NCBI RefSeq assembly: GCF_007997035.1
Contig: NZ_VOSS01000005.1
Span: forward strand, 62,001 to 126,000
Direction of reading: 5' to 3'
Length of the DNA stretch: 64,000 nucleotides
Source of the DNA: Ralstonia sp. TCR112
Lineage (GTDB): Bacteria > Pseudomonadota > Gammaproteobacteria > Burkholderiales > Burkholderiaceae
Of this stretch, positions 16,605 to 25,683 are shown one piece after another. The position numbers were made by a program, and so were the translations under genes. Positions within the stretch are counted from its first letter, which is position 1; every line of letters starts with the position of its first letter. The notes under the pieces are model-generated. The model was given only the letters and a program-made list of their open reading frames with translations, ran no database searches and was not told the DNA's origin.

Positions 16605-17004
16605 GCCGCGTGAGGTGACGAGGCGATCTGCGTTGGTGACGAGCGAGGATCAGGCGCTCGATGATCTGCTGTTCGCGTGGTTCTGCTGGGAGGCGCAGTA
16701 TTCGGGCGAGAAGTGGTATTCAAACCGGGATGCGACGTGCGGCGGGTCTGCGAGCTCGCGGCAGTGGATGTCGACGGATGACATTCACGAGGCGAGCGTG
16801 GATGCGTGGCAGATGCAGCAGGTGGCGGCGGCAATGGAGGCGATCTCTGGCGACCATGCGCTGGCGATTCGGGTGGAGTGCCGGAACAGGCGTGGGCCGG
16901 GTGTGTGGCGGAACCCGCGTGCGGGGTTGCGGCAGCCGTTGGCGTATGCAGCGGCGAAGGTGGCGATCCGGCCTTGGATTGTGAAATTCGGTGTCGAGTA
17001 TTGA
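16591..17004 (+). CDS. Hypothetical early protein; possible antitermination factor by position
   Basis: AGGAGGCAGG precedes ATG 16591; 137 aa. It contains LTSEDQALDDLLFAWFCWE-like acidic helical sequence, then W-, Y- and C-containing segments, and VECRNRRGPGVWRNPRAGL. It is the last rightward gene before the first terminator and lies ahead of the late operon, where lambdoid phages carry Q. No conserved Q motif is visible, so this assignment is positional. Confidence 0.55.
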   Translation: MYCVKPREVTRRSALVTSEDQALDDLLFAWFCWEAQYSGEKWYSNRDATCGGSASSRQWMSTDDIHEASVDAWQMQQVAAAMEAISGDHALAIRVECRNRRGPGVWRNPRAGLRQPLAYAAAKVAIRPWIVKFGVEY

Positions 17005-17065
17005 TGGGGTGAGGGGGCGTCGCTTAAAGTTCGGTTCGTGGGGCGACGCACGCCTGTACGAAATG

Positions 17066-17100
17066 AAAAAGCCCGAGTGGAAATGCTCGGGCTTTTTTTT
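17066..17100 (+). terminator. Strong intrinsic terminator
   Basis: GCCCGAG/CTCGGGC with an 8-base loop, flanked by A5 and a run of eight T, works on both strands. It separates the early rightward genes from the leftward HEPN-like gene. Confidence 0.9.
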
Positions 17101-17125
17101 AGTCGATTGGCGACTATTCGACTTT

Positions 17126-17911
17126 TCATGGGCCGTTTCCTCGTGCCGCTTTGGCGTCGATCTGACGGCATTCCACAATGAGCTCCTTTATGGGGCATCC
17201 TGCTGGGCGCTCGTTCATGTCGTAGAAGTCGCGCTCAAAGAATGGAAGGACACCCGATGGCACTCCCATTACGCGGTTGAGCTCTAGGGAAAGCAAGATC
17301 ACCGTTTGTACTGCTGGAACTGCCGACTGAACGATTTGAGACATTTGCTTGTCCCCAGCATCGATGACAGCTTGCAGTTGCTTCTGATCCGAAGCGTCCG
17401 TGAATCCCGGAAGTGACTTTGCGTGGACAAGCCGGTTCCGCGCGGGCACGAGGGAGCGCAGTCCATTGATGGCCGGACCGCCTAGCTCTAACGATTTGCC
17501 GCAGATTAGCCTCGGCACTACAAGCCATTTCGCAATGACGTCGAGTTTATCGAGCACTTTGGTCGCGTATTTGTCACCAAGGTGGATCGCTGCGAGATCG
17601 TAGATTCCAGCTTCACACGCCATGGCCGAAAAGACCGTGGTTTTGATCGCTTCAGCGAGAATCCGCCGTTCTTGGCGAAGGTGATCCGTAGGATCTTCGT
17701 CGAAACTTGGGGTCGGGATGGGGTTCTGCTCTTCCTTCTTGAGATCAAGGAAGGACGTCTGAGCAATATCGAAGTACAGCCTTGCTAGATTGTTGACGCG
17801 CGACCACGTCGTTTCGATTTTGAATTCGACTTTACGTGTCTTGCTCCAATTCCATCTAGCGATATCGTCGTTGAGGTCATTCATGGAAGTCACTCGGTTT
17901 GATCGCGACAT
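17126..17911 (-). CDS. HEPN-like protein (moron), function unknown
   Basis: I start at ATG 17911 (261 aa); ATG 17884 is an alternative and neither has a strong ribosome site. The sequence is helical. Near the middle, ARNRLVHAK contains R158-N159-x3-H163, the RNxxxH motif of HEPN domains, many of which are RNases in toxin and defence systems. A helical N-terminal half includes NDDIARWNWSK and NNLARLYFDIA. It is in the wrong orientation for its surroundings, sits behind a bidirectional terminator and is lower in GC, as expected of a moron. HEPN assignment rests on motif and helicity. Confidence 0.6.
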   Translation of the reverse strand: MSRSNRVTSMNDLNDDIARWNWSKTRKVEFKIETTWSRVNNLARLYFDIAQTSFLDLKKEEQNPIPTPSFDEDPTDHLRQERRILAEAIKTTVFSAMACEAGIYDLAAIHLGDKYATKVLDKLDVIAKWLVVPRLICGKSLELGGPAINGLRSLVPARNRLVHAKSLPGFTDASDQKQLQAVIDAGDKQMSQIVQSAVPAVQTVILLSLELNRVMGVPSGVLPFFERDFYDMNERPAGCPIKELIVECRQIDAKAARGNGP

Positions 17912-18029
17912 TTTGCCAGCCCGCGCATCGGGGCGTCCGGCAACTGCTGGGGCCCCACGACACGCAGGGTACTGCGGGGGCGGGCACCCGCGATTCTTCG
18001 TTAGCGGCCAGTTTTCCAGCTTAGTGAAA

Positions 18030-18049
18030 TTCACCTCCGACGAGGTGAA
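18030..18049 (+). promoter_or_regulatory. Hairpin covering the terminase ribosome site
   Basis: TTCACCTC pairs with GAGGTGAA across a CGAC loop. The 3' arm contains the GAGGTGA that would serve ATG 18061. Folding would hide the ribosome site, so it may limit terminase translation, or the repeat may be an operator. Confidence 0.45.
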
Positions 18050-18060
18050 ATGGTGAAATC

Positions 18061-18705
18061 ATGAGTGAAACGACCCTCCTGACGCGCTCTGCGTTTGCGG
18101 CGCGCCAGAACTGGTCGCCCAGCTACGTCACCAAGCTCGGCAAAGAAGGGAAGCTGGTCACGACGCCCGACGGCAAGCTGGTCGACGTCGATGCCACGCT
18201 CGCGAAAATCAAGCGCGGCGCAGACCCAGCAAAGGAAGCCGTCCGCGCCCGCCACGAAGCCACACGCATCGACCGCGACGTCTACAGCGCCAGAGACACA
18301 ACGCCCGACGCCGACCCATCCCTAGGCCACGACTTCCAAGCCGCCCGCGCCGAACGCGAGTACTACCAGGCGCAGCTAGCCCGCACCGAATACCAGTGGG
18401 TCTCCGGCCTACTGGTCAGCCGCATTGCCGTCGAAGATGCCGCGGAAAAGATCGGCGCCAACCTGCGCGATCGCATCATGGGCCTGCCGCGCCAGATCGC
18501 CCCCGAGCTCGCCTCGATGACCGACCCATGGTCCGTCGAGCGCCACCTAGAAGCCGCCTTGCGCAAGGTGCTCGACGACATGATCGCCCACGGCGCAAAC
18601 GTGCTTTCTGAATCCATCAACGATCCCGACCGCGGCAAGTTGGCCGACCTGTCGCGCGCGGGGAAAGAGAGGTACGGCTCCATGGAGCCCATCGACACAT
18701 CGTGA
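18061..18705 (+). CDS. Terminase small subunit (Nu1-like)
   Basis: The 214-aa protein begins with a winged-helix HTH (LLTRSAFAARQNWSPSYVTKLGKEGKL ... GKLVDVDAT), as in lambda Nu1 and its relatives. A charged linker and a helical C-terminal part (YYQAQLARTEYQWVSGLLV...) probably bind the large subunit. It recognises phage DNA for packaging. Its end overlaps the large subunit start. Confidence 0.88.
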   Translation: MSETTLLTRSAFAARQNWSPSYVTKLGKEGKLVTTPDGKLVDVDATLAKIKRGADPAKEAVRARHEATRIDRDVYSARDTTPDADPSLGHDFQAARAEREYYQAQLARTEYQWVSGLLVSRIAVEDAAEKIGANLRDRIMGLPRQIAPELASMTDPWSVERHLEAALRKVLDDMIAHGANVLSESINDPDRGKLADLSRAGKERYGSMEPIDTS

Positions 18706-20648
18706 GCCATCCCGACGGAGCCGCACTGTTCGCCCGCGCCTTCCTGGCCGGCCTCAAGCCTGACCCCGAACTGTGGGTAGACCAGTGGTCCGAAGAGTTC
18801 ATGGTGATTCCCGACGAGTCGGGCGCCGCCGAAACCGGACCGTACCGCTCCGCGCGCACGCCATACGCCGTCGAGCCCATGCAATGCCTGTCGCCCGCTC
18901 ATCCGTGCTTGCGCGTGGTCGCCATGGTCGCATCGCAGTTGTTCAAAACGCAGATCGCGTTGAACTGGATCTCGGCGACGATCCATCGCGCCCCGGCCAA
19001 CTTCCTCGCGCTGGAACCAACGCTCAGCCTCACGCGCCGGTTCTCCGCCCGTGTGGCAAAGACGCTCGATGCCGTGCCGGTCCTGCGCGAACGCGTTGCC
19101 TCCGCCCGCTCGCGCGATGCCGCCAACACCGCCGAGCGCAAAGACTTCCGCAAGGGCACGCTGTTCATCAACACAGCCGGCTCCGCGGCCAACCTGGCCG
19201 AGGTCTCCGCGCGCTACGTGTACGGCGACGAAATCGACCGCTGGGTGCGCGACCTCAACAACGAAGGCGATCCCATCGGCATCGCCGAAAAGCGCGCCAG
19301 CACCTTCGGGCGCAACGCCAAGTTTTACTACTCGAGTTCGCCCACCATCGACGGCGCCTCGCGCATCGCCGAGCTCTACGCCCAGAGCGACCAGCGCCGC
19401 TACTACGTGTCCTGCCCGCACTGCGGCCACGAGCACATCCTCGAGTTCGAGCAACTGCGCGCCAGTGACGATCTGAGCGACGTCTACTGCGAGTGCCCCG
19501 CGTGCTTCTACAAGATCCGCGAGCACGAAAAGCCTGCCCTCTACAAGACCGGCCGCTGGATCGCGCACGGGCAGGGCGATGGGGAAACGGTGGGCTTCCA
19601 CCTGTCGACGATGTACGCGCCGCTTGGCTGGGTGTCCTGGCGTGCCCTCGTCAAAGAGCACCGCGAGGCGAAACTCGCGATGGAGAAGGGCGATCCCGGC
19701 CTGATGCAGGTGTTCTACAACACGCGCCTCGCGCGCCTGTGGGACAACGCCCAGCAGCGCACCAGCGCCGACGAGCTGCGCGACCGCGCCGAGGACTACC
19801 GCCTGCGCACCGTGCCCGCCGGCGCGTTGCTGCTGACCGCCGCCGTCGACACACAGGACGACCGCCTCGAACTGCTCATCATGGGTTGGGGCGAGGGCAT
19901 GGAGCGTTGGACGATCGATCACCAGGTGTTCATGGGCGATCCGTCCGACGCCACGCTGTGGGCCACGCTGGACGAAGCCCTGCAGGCCACGTTCCTGCAC
20001 GCCTCCGGCAAAGAGATGCAGATCCGCGCCGTAGCCATCGACTCCGGCGGCAGCCACACGCAAGACGTGTATCACTTCACGCGCCTGCGGCAGTGGCGCC
20101 ACGTGCTGGCAGTGAAGGGCGCCAGCAAGCCCAACCGGCCGGTGATCGCGCAGCGCCCGTCGCGCGTCGACGTCACATGGCAAGGCACCACCGAAGTCGA
20201 TGGCGCCGAACTGTGGATCGTCGGCACCGACACCGCCAAGGACTGGATCTACAACCGCTTCAAGCTGACCAGCGGCCCCGGCGCGCTGCACTTTTCGAAC
20301 GATCTCCCCATGGAGTTCTACAAGCAGCTCACCGCCGAGAAGCAGATCGTGCGCTACGTGAAAGGCTTCCCGCGCACCGAGTGGGTGAAGGCGCGCGGAG
20401 ACCGTAACGAGATCCTCGACCTGAACGTCTACAACCTCGCCGCCGCGTATTACCTCGGCGTGCACAAGTATCAGGAACCCGACTGGCGCCGGCTGCGGCT
20501 GCACTTTGATCAAGGCAGCCTGTTTGCCGCGGCGCCCGCCAACGACGAAACGCCAGCAGCGCCCATCGCACCACCGGCCATCGAGCCACCGCGCACCGCG
20601 CACACACGCCGCCGCGTGGCCGCATCGCGCTACCTCAAACGACGATAG
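18702..20648 (+). CDS. Terminase large subunit (lambda gpA family)
   Basis: The 648-aa packaging motor starts at GTG 18702, overlapping the previous stop. ATPase features include the Walker A-like VASQLFKTQ, the LEPTLSLTRRFS block and the Walker B YGDEIDRW. A zinc-like YVSCPHCGHEH ... CECPACFYKI segment follows. The nuclease domain has AVDTQDDRLELLIMGWG and AIDSGGSHTQDVY. Order and length match GpA. It cuts and translocates DNA into the prohead. The C-terminal tail is Ala/Pro/His-rich. Confidence 0.95.
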   Translation: MSHPDGAALFARAFLAGLKPDPELWVDQWSEEFMVIPDESGAAETGPYRSARTPYAVEPMQCLSPAHPCLRVVAMVASQLFKTQIALNWISATIHRAPANFLALEPTLSLTRRFSARVAKTLDAVPVLRERVASARSRDAANTAERKDFRKGTLFINTAGSAANLAEVSARYVYGDEIDRWVRDLNNEGDPIGIAEKRASTFGRNAKFYYSSSPTIDGASRIAELYAQSDQRRYYVSCPHCGHEHILEFEQLRASDDLSDVYCECPACFYKIREHEKPALYKTGRWIAHGQGDGETVGFHLSTMYAPLGWVSWRALVKEHREAKLAMEKGDPGLMQVFYNTRLARLWDNAQQRTSADELRDRAEDYRLRTVPAGALLLTAAVDTQDDRLELLIMGWGEGMERWTIDHQVFMGDPSDATLWATLDEALQATFLHASGKEMQIRAVAIDSGGSHTQDVYHFTRLRQWRHVLAVKGASKPNRPVIAQRPSRVDVTWQGTTEVDGAELWIVGTDTAKDWIYNRFKLTSGPGALHFSNDLPMEFYKQLTAEKQIVRYVKGFPRTEWVKARGDRNEILDLNVYNLAAAYYLGVHKYQEPDWRRLRLHFDQGSLFAAAPANDETPAAPIAPPAIEPPRTAHTRRRVAASRYLKRR

Positions 20649-20656
20649 AGAACCGC

Positions 20657-20863
20657 ATGGCTTACACACAGCAAGATCTCCAGCGCATCGAGCGTGCGCT
20701 GGTGAAGGGCGAGCTCGAGGTTCAGTTTCAGGACCGGCGCGCCCGCTACCGCTCGGTGGACGAAATGCTGCGCATCCGCAGCGAGATCGTCCGCAACCTC
20801 GAAGACGCCGCACCGGCATCGCGCGTGATCCGGCTGCGCTCGGCGGGCAAGGGGGTCACATGA
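20657..20863 (+). CDS. Head-tail joining protein (gpW-like)
   Basis: The 68-aa protein MAYTQQDLQRIERALVKGEL... with RARYRSVDEMLRIRSEIV matches the small gpW fold. It sits between terminase and portal exactly as in lambda, and its end overlaps the portal start (ATGA). Confidence 0.85.
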   Translation: MAYTQQDLQRIERALVKGELEVQFQDRRARYRSVDEMLRIRSEIVRNLEDAAPASRVIRLRSAGKGVT

Positions 20864-22365
20864 CCCGTTTCCCTGCGCTGGGCCAGCTTGGTTTCGTCTT
20901 GCCGGCGGAGCGGGCGGTTCGGGCGCAGGCGTACGAGGCCGGCGGCACCACCGGCAGCCGCGGTCGCGCGTGGCGCAGCTCGAGCGCCGGGCCAAACGCC
21001 TCGGTCACGCAAAACCTCGGCACCATCCGCACCCGCGCCCGTGGCGCCGTCCGCAATGACCCGTGGGCAAAGAAGGCGATTGCAAGCTTGGTGACCAATG
21101 CTATTGGGACTGGCATCGTGCCGCATCCCGAGCATCCCGACCCCGACATGTGCGGCGCGCTCAAAGAGCTCTGGAGGGACTGGGTACCGGAAGCCGACGC
21201 CGATGGTCTGCTCGACTTCTACGGCCTGCAGACGCTGGCTGCGCGCTCTCTGTTCACTGATGGGGAGGTTCTGAACCGCACCCGGCCGCGACGCCCCGAA
21301 CGTGGTTTGTGCGTGCCGCTGCAGGTGCAGCTTTTCGAAGCCGACCACCTGCCGGCCAACCTGAACCAGATGCTGCCCAACGGCGGCGAGATCGTCTCTG
21401 GTATCGAGTTCGACCGCGATGGCGACCGCGTTGCCTACCACCTGCACCGCCGGCACCCGGGCGAGGCAGGGCGGGCGACCACGCAGGCGGGAACGGTGCG
21501 CGTGCCGGCCGCCGAGATCCAGCACGTATTCGAGCCGGTGCGGCCGGGTGCCGTGCGGGGCTGCTCGGCCCTGGCGACGGTGCTCTTGCGCTTGCACACG
21601 CTCGACAGCTTCGACGACGCAGTGCTCGTCCGGCAGGAGGTGGCGAATCTCTTCGCAGGGTTCATCACCCGGCCAGCGCCCACCAGCGTGAAGCTGGATA
21701 TGGTGACGGGCCATCCGGCCCAGTTCGACGGCGACGGCACAGTGCTCACATCGATGGAGCCCGGCTCCCTGCAGGAGCTGCTCCCCGGCGAGGAAGTGCA
21801 GTTTGCCGAACCGCCCGGCGCCGGCACCGACTACGGCCCCTTCATGCGCCAGCAGCTCATGGCCGCCGCCGCATCGGTCGGCCTGCCGTACGAAGTGCTC
21901 ACCGGCGATCTGCGCGACGTCAGCGACCGCGCCCTGCGCGTGATCCTCGGCGAATTCCGGCGCCAGCTCGAGCAGCTGCAGTGGAACGTCTTCATCCACC
22001 AGTACTGCCGCCCCGTATGGGCCGCCTGGACGGATGCAGTCGCGCTGTCGGGCGTGCTGCCCATGCCCAACTACTACCGGGACCGGCGCCTCTATTTGCG
22101 CGTGCGCTGGGTGCCGCAAGGCTGGCCGTACATCAACCCGCTGCAAGACGTGCAGGCGCAGCGCATTGCGATCCGCGCGGGGCTGGCCAGCCGCTCGGCC
22201 ACGATCCTCGCGCAGGGCGAAGACCCGGAAACCACCGACGCCGAGTACGCGGCCGACTTCGAACGCGCAGACCGGCTCGGCCTCGTTTTCGACTCTGATC
22301 CGCGCATGCGTGATAGCGCCGGCAACGTGACCGACACACAGGAACACACCAACGATGAAAGCTAA
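20860..22365 (+). CDS. Portal protein (lambda gpB family)
   Basis: I choose ATG 20860, 501 aa, because it overlaps the gpW stop; the open frame upstream is a shadow of terminase. Features: TRARGAVRNDPWAKKAIASLV, EVLNRTRP, VQLFEADHLPANLN, GIEFDRDGDRVAYHLHRRHPGE, VLVRQEVANLFAGFI and LPYEVLTGDLRDVSDRALR. All are typical of lambda-type portals. It forms the 12-mer DNA entry channel. It overlaps the protease gene by 11 bases. Confidence 0.95.
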   Translation: MTRFPALGQLGFVLPAERAVRAQAYEAGGTTGSRGRAWRSSSAGPNASVTQNLGTIRTRARGAVRNDPWAKKAIASLVTNAIGTGIVPHPEHPDPDMCGALKELWRDWVPEADADGLLDFYGLQTLAARSLFTDGEVLNRTRPRRPERGLCVPLQVQLFEADHLPANLNQMLPNGGEIVSGIEFDRDGDRVAYHLHRRHPGEAGRATTQAGTVRVPAAEIQHVFEPVRPGAVRGCSALATVLLRLHTLDSFDDAVLVRQEVANLFAGFITRPAPTSVKLDMVTGHPAQFDGDGTVLTSMEPGSLQELLPGEEVQFAEPPGAGTDYGPFMRQQLMAAAASVGLPYEVLTGDLRDVSDRALRVILGEFRRQLEQLQWNVFIHQYCRPVWAAWTDAVALSGVLPMPNYYRDRRLYLRVRWVPQGWPYINPLQDVQAQRIAIRAGLASRSATILAQGEDPETTDAEYAADFERADRLGLVFDSDPRMRDSAGNVTDTQEHTNDES

Positions 22366-23449
22366 ACAGAGGAAGTGGTACGACCTCAAGGCCGCGCGCA
22401 ACGCCGCCGGCAAGACGGTCGCTGAACTGCGCATCTACGACGACATCGGCTTTTGGGGCACCACCGCCAAGGCGTTTGTCAACGAGCTGGACGCGGTAGC
22501 GAAAGACGCCGACGAGATCCTCGTCGCCGTCAATTCCGGCGGCGGCGATGTGTTCGACGGCTTCGCCATCTACAACGCACTGCGCCGCTACAGCGGCAAG
22601 GTCACGGCGCGCGTGGATGGCATTGCCGCCTCCGCCGCCTCGCTCGTCGTCATGGCCGGCGACACCATCGTCATGCCGGAAAACGCCATGATGATGATCC
22701 ACAACGCCTGGACCATCGCCGCCGGCGACGCCGCGCAAATGCGCAAGACCGCCGATCTGCTCGACAAGACACGCGACGGTATCGTCGCCGCCTACCGCAA
22801 TAAGTGCGGCCTGACCGACGACGAAATCGTCGCCATGATGGACGCCGAGACTTGGATGACCGCCAGCGAGGCGAAGGAACGCGGCTTCGCCGATCAGATC
22901 GAGGCACCCGTCAAGCTGCAGGCGTCTGTCCGCACCGAAGAGCTGCTCGCGCGGTTCGACCACACGCCTGAAGCGTTGCTCAAAGCGCTCGAGGCCCCGC
23001 CGGCGGAGCCCCCGAAAGCCGCGGCACCTGCAACGCCAGTCGCAGCACCGGTCGCCACCACGCCGCCGCCCGATCCTGGCGCGCTCGCGCAACACGCCTT
23101 CGCAGCGTGCCGCACCGCCGGCCTGCCACAACTGGCCGAGGCCGTCGTAGCGTCCAGCGCGCTTGCCAGCGCCGACGCCATCGATGCCGTTGTCGCCCGC
23201 GCCAAAGACATCGCCGGCCTCTGCACGGCAGCACACCTGCCCGAACTGGCCGCGCAATTCGTCGCTGACGGCCTGAACGCCGATCAGGTCCGCGCCCGGC
23301 TGTACGACCGCGTCATGGCCAGCAGCACGCCGGGCCTCTCCAACCGCCAGCCGGTGGCAGGGCAGGAAACCATCGAGCGCAAGACCGGCCCCCACGGCCC
23401 GAGCATCTACAGCGCCCGCCGCAAGAAAACCGCTTCGGCGTTCGCCTGA
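22355..23449 (+). CDS. ClpP-like prohead protease (lambda gpC type) with C-terminal extension
   Basis: The 364-aa protein has a ClpP/crotonase fold: VNSGGGDVFDGFAIYNAL, catalytic S93 in GIAASAASL, and H116 in MMIHNAW, followed by the helical EAKERGFADQI. Residues ~215-240 are a Pro/Ala linker. The C-terminal ~120 residues could act as scaffold, like Nu3, which in lambda starts inside C. I see no strong internal ribosome site. It matures the prohead. Confidence 0.9.
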   Translation: MKAKQRKWYDLKAARNAAGKTVAELRIYDDIGFWGTTAKAFVNELDAVAKDADEILVAVNSGGGDVFDGFAIYNALRRYSGKVTARVDGIAASAASLVVMAGDTIVMPENAMMMIHNAWTIAAGDAAQMRKTADLLDKTRDGIVAAYRNKCGLTDDEIVAMMDAETWMTASEAKERGFADQIEAPVKLQASVRTEELLARFDHTPEALLKALEAPPAEPPKAAAPATPVAAPVATTPPPDPGALAQHAFAACRTAGLPQLAEAVVASSALASADAIDAVVARAKDIAGLCTAAHLPELAAQFVADGLNADQVRARLYDRVMASSTPGLSNRQPVAGQETIERKTGPHGPSIYSARRKKTASAFA

Positions 23450-23472
23450 AGCCACCCATTGGAGTTACCCAG

Positions 23473-23808
23473 ATGCAGATCCAGACACAAGGCGTGCAAA
23501 CCGCCGAATTCCTGCTGACCGAAGCGCCGGGCAGTCTTTCGCGCGAGCAGATCGCCGTCGCCGCCGGCGATGCGCTGCCCGCAGGCCAACTGCTCGAGCA
23601 GGCAGCCGATGGCACCGGCTACGTCCCGTACGGCACCGCCGAAGACGGCAAGGCCGCCGCCATCCTCTACGCACCGCTGCGCGCCTCGGAAGCCGTCCGC
23701 CGCGCCACCGCCATCGTGCGCCTGGCCGAAGTGGCCGAAGCCCGCTTGACCGGCCTTGACGCCAAAGCCCGCACGGACCTGCTCGCGGCCTTCATCGCCG
23801 TTCGATAA
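23473..23808 (+). CDS. Head decoration protein (gpD-like)
   Basis: 111 aa; it contains TAEFLLTEAPGSLSREQIAV, GYVPYGTAEDGKAAAILYAPL and a C-terminal helix, as in lambda gpD-family proteins. It stabilises the expanded capsid. It lies between protease and major capsid, as in lambda. Confidence 0.9.
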   Translation: MQIQTQGVQTAEFLLTEAPGSLSREQIAVAAGDALPAGQLLEQAADGTGYVPYGTAEDGKAAAILYAPLRASEAVRRATAIVRLAEVAEARLTGLDAKARTDLLAAFIAVR

Positions 23809-23835
23809 GCACTCACCCGAATTCAGGAGAACCCC

Positions 23836-24837
23836 ATGGCTGATATGGCCCTGTTCAATGACGACGCCTTTTCCATGACGTCGCTCACCGCCAGCATCAA
23901 CGAGCTGGAAACCACGCCCTCGCGGCTGGCCGCCCTCGGCCTGTTCGAAGAAGAGGGCATGACCGTCACCACCGCGCAGATCGAGCGCGACGGTGAACAG
24001 CTGCAGCTCGTCGCCTCGGCAGAGCGCGGCTCGCCCGGGCAGGTTGTGGTCGGCAGCAAGCGTCAGGTGATTCCGTTCAACGCCGTGCACCTGCCGGAAA
24101 TCGCCACCATCAAGGCGGATGAAGTGCAGAACCTGCGCGCCTTCGGCGAAGAAACCGAACTGGAAGCGCTGCAGAGCGTGGTCAGCAAGCGCCTGCAGAA
24201 AATGCGCCGCCAGCTCGATGCCACGCACGAGTTCCACCGCATCGGCGCCATCAAGGGCCAGATCCTCGACTCGGATGGCAAGTCCGTCCTGGTCGACCTG
24301 TTCGAGCGCTTCGGGCTGAAGCAACAGCAGCTGCCCATCCTCATCGGCGACGTGCGTTCCTCCACGCTGGAGCTGCTCGACATGATCGAGGATTCGCTCG
24401 GCGCCACGCCGCACACGGGCGTGCGCGCCTTATGCGGGCGCAACTTCTGGCGCCAGCTGATGACGTCCAAGGACATCCGGGAGACGTACCTCAACACTCA
24501 GATGGCCGCCGCACTGCGTGGCGACCCGCGCGACACGTTCGACTTCGGCGGCGTCACGTGGGAGCGCTATCGCGGCCGCGTCGGCAACATCGGCTACATC
24601 GGCGACGACGAAGCCTATGCCGTGCCCGAAGGCGTGCCCGAACTGTTCATCACCCGCTTCGCGCCGGCGGACTACATGGAAGCCGTCAACACCAACGGCC
24701 TGCCGTACTACGCCAAGCAGGAAGCCGGCAAGTTCGGCAAGGCCGTGGAACTGGAAGCGCAGTCCAACCCGCTGCACCTGTGCACGCGCCCGCGCGCCGT
24801 CATCAAGCTGTCGGCCTCGACAGGCAAGGCCGCCTGA
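23836..24837 (+). CDS. Major capsid protein (lambda gpE family)
   Basis: 333 aa with an AGGAGAA ribosome site. Diagnostic segments are TVTTAQIERDGEQLQLV, RQVIPFNAVHLPEIATI, DATHEFHRIGAIKGQILDSDG, GVRALCGRNFW and YAVPEGVPELFITRFAPADY. The length is standard for the family. It forms the HK97-fold capsid shell. Confidence 0.95.
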   Translation: MADMALFNDDAFSMTSLTASINELETTPSRLAALGLFEEEGMTVTTAQIERDGEQLQLVASAERGSPGQVVVGSKRQVIPFNAVHLPEIATIKADEVQNLRAFGEETELEALQSVVSKRLQKMRRQLDATHEFHRIGAIKGQILDSDGKSVLVDLFERFGLKQQQLPILIGDVRSSTLELLDMIEDSLGATPHTGVRALCGRNFWRQLMTSKDIRETYLNTQMAAALRGDPRDTFDFGGVTWERYRGRVGNIGYIGDDEAYAVPEGVPELFITRFAPADYMEAVNTNGLPYYAKQEAGKFGKAVELEAQSNPLHLCTRPRAVIKLSASTGKAA

Positions 24838-24838
24838 T

Positions 24839-25156
24839 ATGCCGTTCCGGGACAACGTTGCTGACCTGGACGAGGCCGTGTTCGAGACGCTCTCGGACGC
24901 GGTCCAGATCGACGGGCGCCCCGATCCGGTGATGGGCATGTTCTATTCGCCGTGGTTGGACGTGGAAGCCATGCGCGGCCAGCGCACGGGCCTGCGTGAG
25001 CCGTTCGTGATCCTGCGCGATGCCGACGCGGCGGGCATCCGCCAGCGTGCGCGCTTGCAGGCATTGGGCGAGCACTTCAGCGTTGTCGACGTGCAGCCCG
25101 ACGGCTCCGGCACCACGAAACTCGTACTGAGGCCCGAACCATGTCCGTCACGTTAA
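24839..25156 (+). CDS. Head-tail connector (FII-like)
   Basis: The 105-aa protein starts two bases after the capsid stop. It contains PVMGMFYSPWL, RQRARLQALGEHFSVVDVQPDGSGTTKLVLR, resembling gpFII-type connectors. It overlaps the next gene by 16 bases. Position fits a head-completion or joining role. Confidence 0.65.
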   Translation: MPFRDNVADLDEAVFETLSDAVQIDGRPDPVMGMFYSPWLDVEAMRGQRTGLREPFVILRDADAAGIRQRARLQALGEHFSVVDVQPDGSGTTKLVLRPEPCPSR

Positions 25157-25683
25157 AGGCAGAGTTGGACATTGCCGCAGCGCTGGCCCCGCTCGCAAGC
25201 CTTGGCAAAGATGCCATGCGCAACGCCTGGCGCCGCGCCTTGAAGAAGAGCGCCAACTGGGTGAAAGGCCAGACCGCAAAGCACGTCTCGGCCGAGATGC
25301 ACATCGCGCAGAAACTGGTTCGCCAGCGCTTGTACTTCTTCCTGCGCAGCGCCGACAAAGGCAAGGTCTGGCTCGGCCTCAACGCCGTCGAAGCACACCG
25401 GCTCGGCAACCCGCGTCAAACGCGGCGCGGCGTGTCCGTTGGCCGGCATCGGTTCGACAACGCGTGGATCTACCGAAGCAAGCGCGGCAGCAAGAACGAC
25501 GGCAAGGTCTTCCGCCGCGTCGGCAAGGCCCGCATGCCCATCGAGGGCGTCAAGCTCGACTGGGCAGACAAAGGCGAAGCCGCCTTCCGCAAAGCCGCGG
25601 CTGAGATCGAAGCGCGCCTCATGGTCATTCTGGAGCAGGAAGTGAAATACGAAATCCTTAAGGCAACCGGCCATGCTCGCTGA
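25141..25683 (+). CDS. Minor tail protein Z-like
   Basis: The 180-aa basic protein has AMRNAWRRALKKSANWVKGQTAKHV, KLVRQRLYFFLRSA, KVWLGLNAVEAHRLG and a helical C-terminus. This is the pattern of prophage minor tail protein Z. It overlaps both neighbours. It probably helps tail completion or head-tail joining. Confidence 0.8.
   Translation: MSVTLKAELDIAAALAPLASLGKDAMRNAWRRALKKSANWVKGQTAKHVSAEMHIAQKLVRQRLYFFLRSADKGKVWLGLNAVEAHRLGNPRQTRRGVSVGRHRFDNAWIYRSKRGSKNDGKVFRRVGKARMPIEGVKLDWADKGEAAFRKAAAEIEARLMVILEQEVKYEILKATGHAR

Noticed and set aside
18363-20819. 818-codon minus-strand frame over the terminase
   Set aside because: Shadow of high-GC terminase coding sequence; no ribosome site or domain.
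20746-22434. 562-codon minus-strand frame over the portal
   Set aside because: Shadow of the portal gene.
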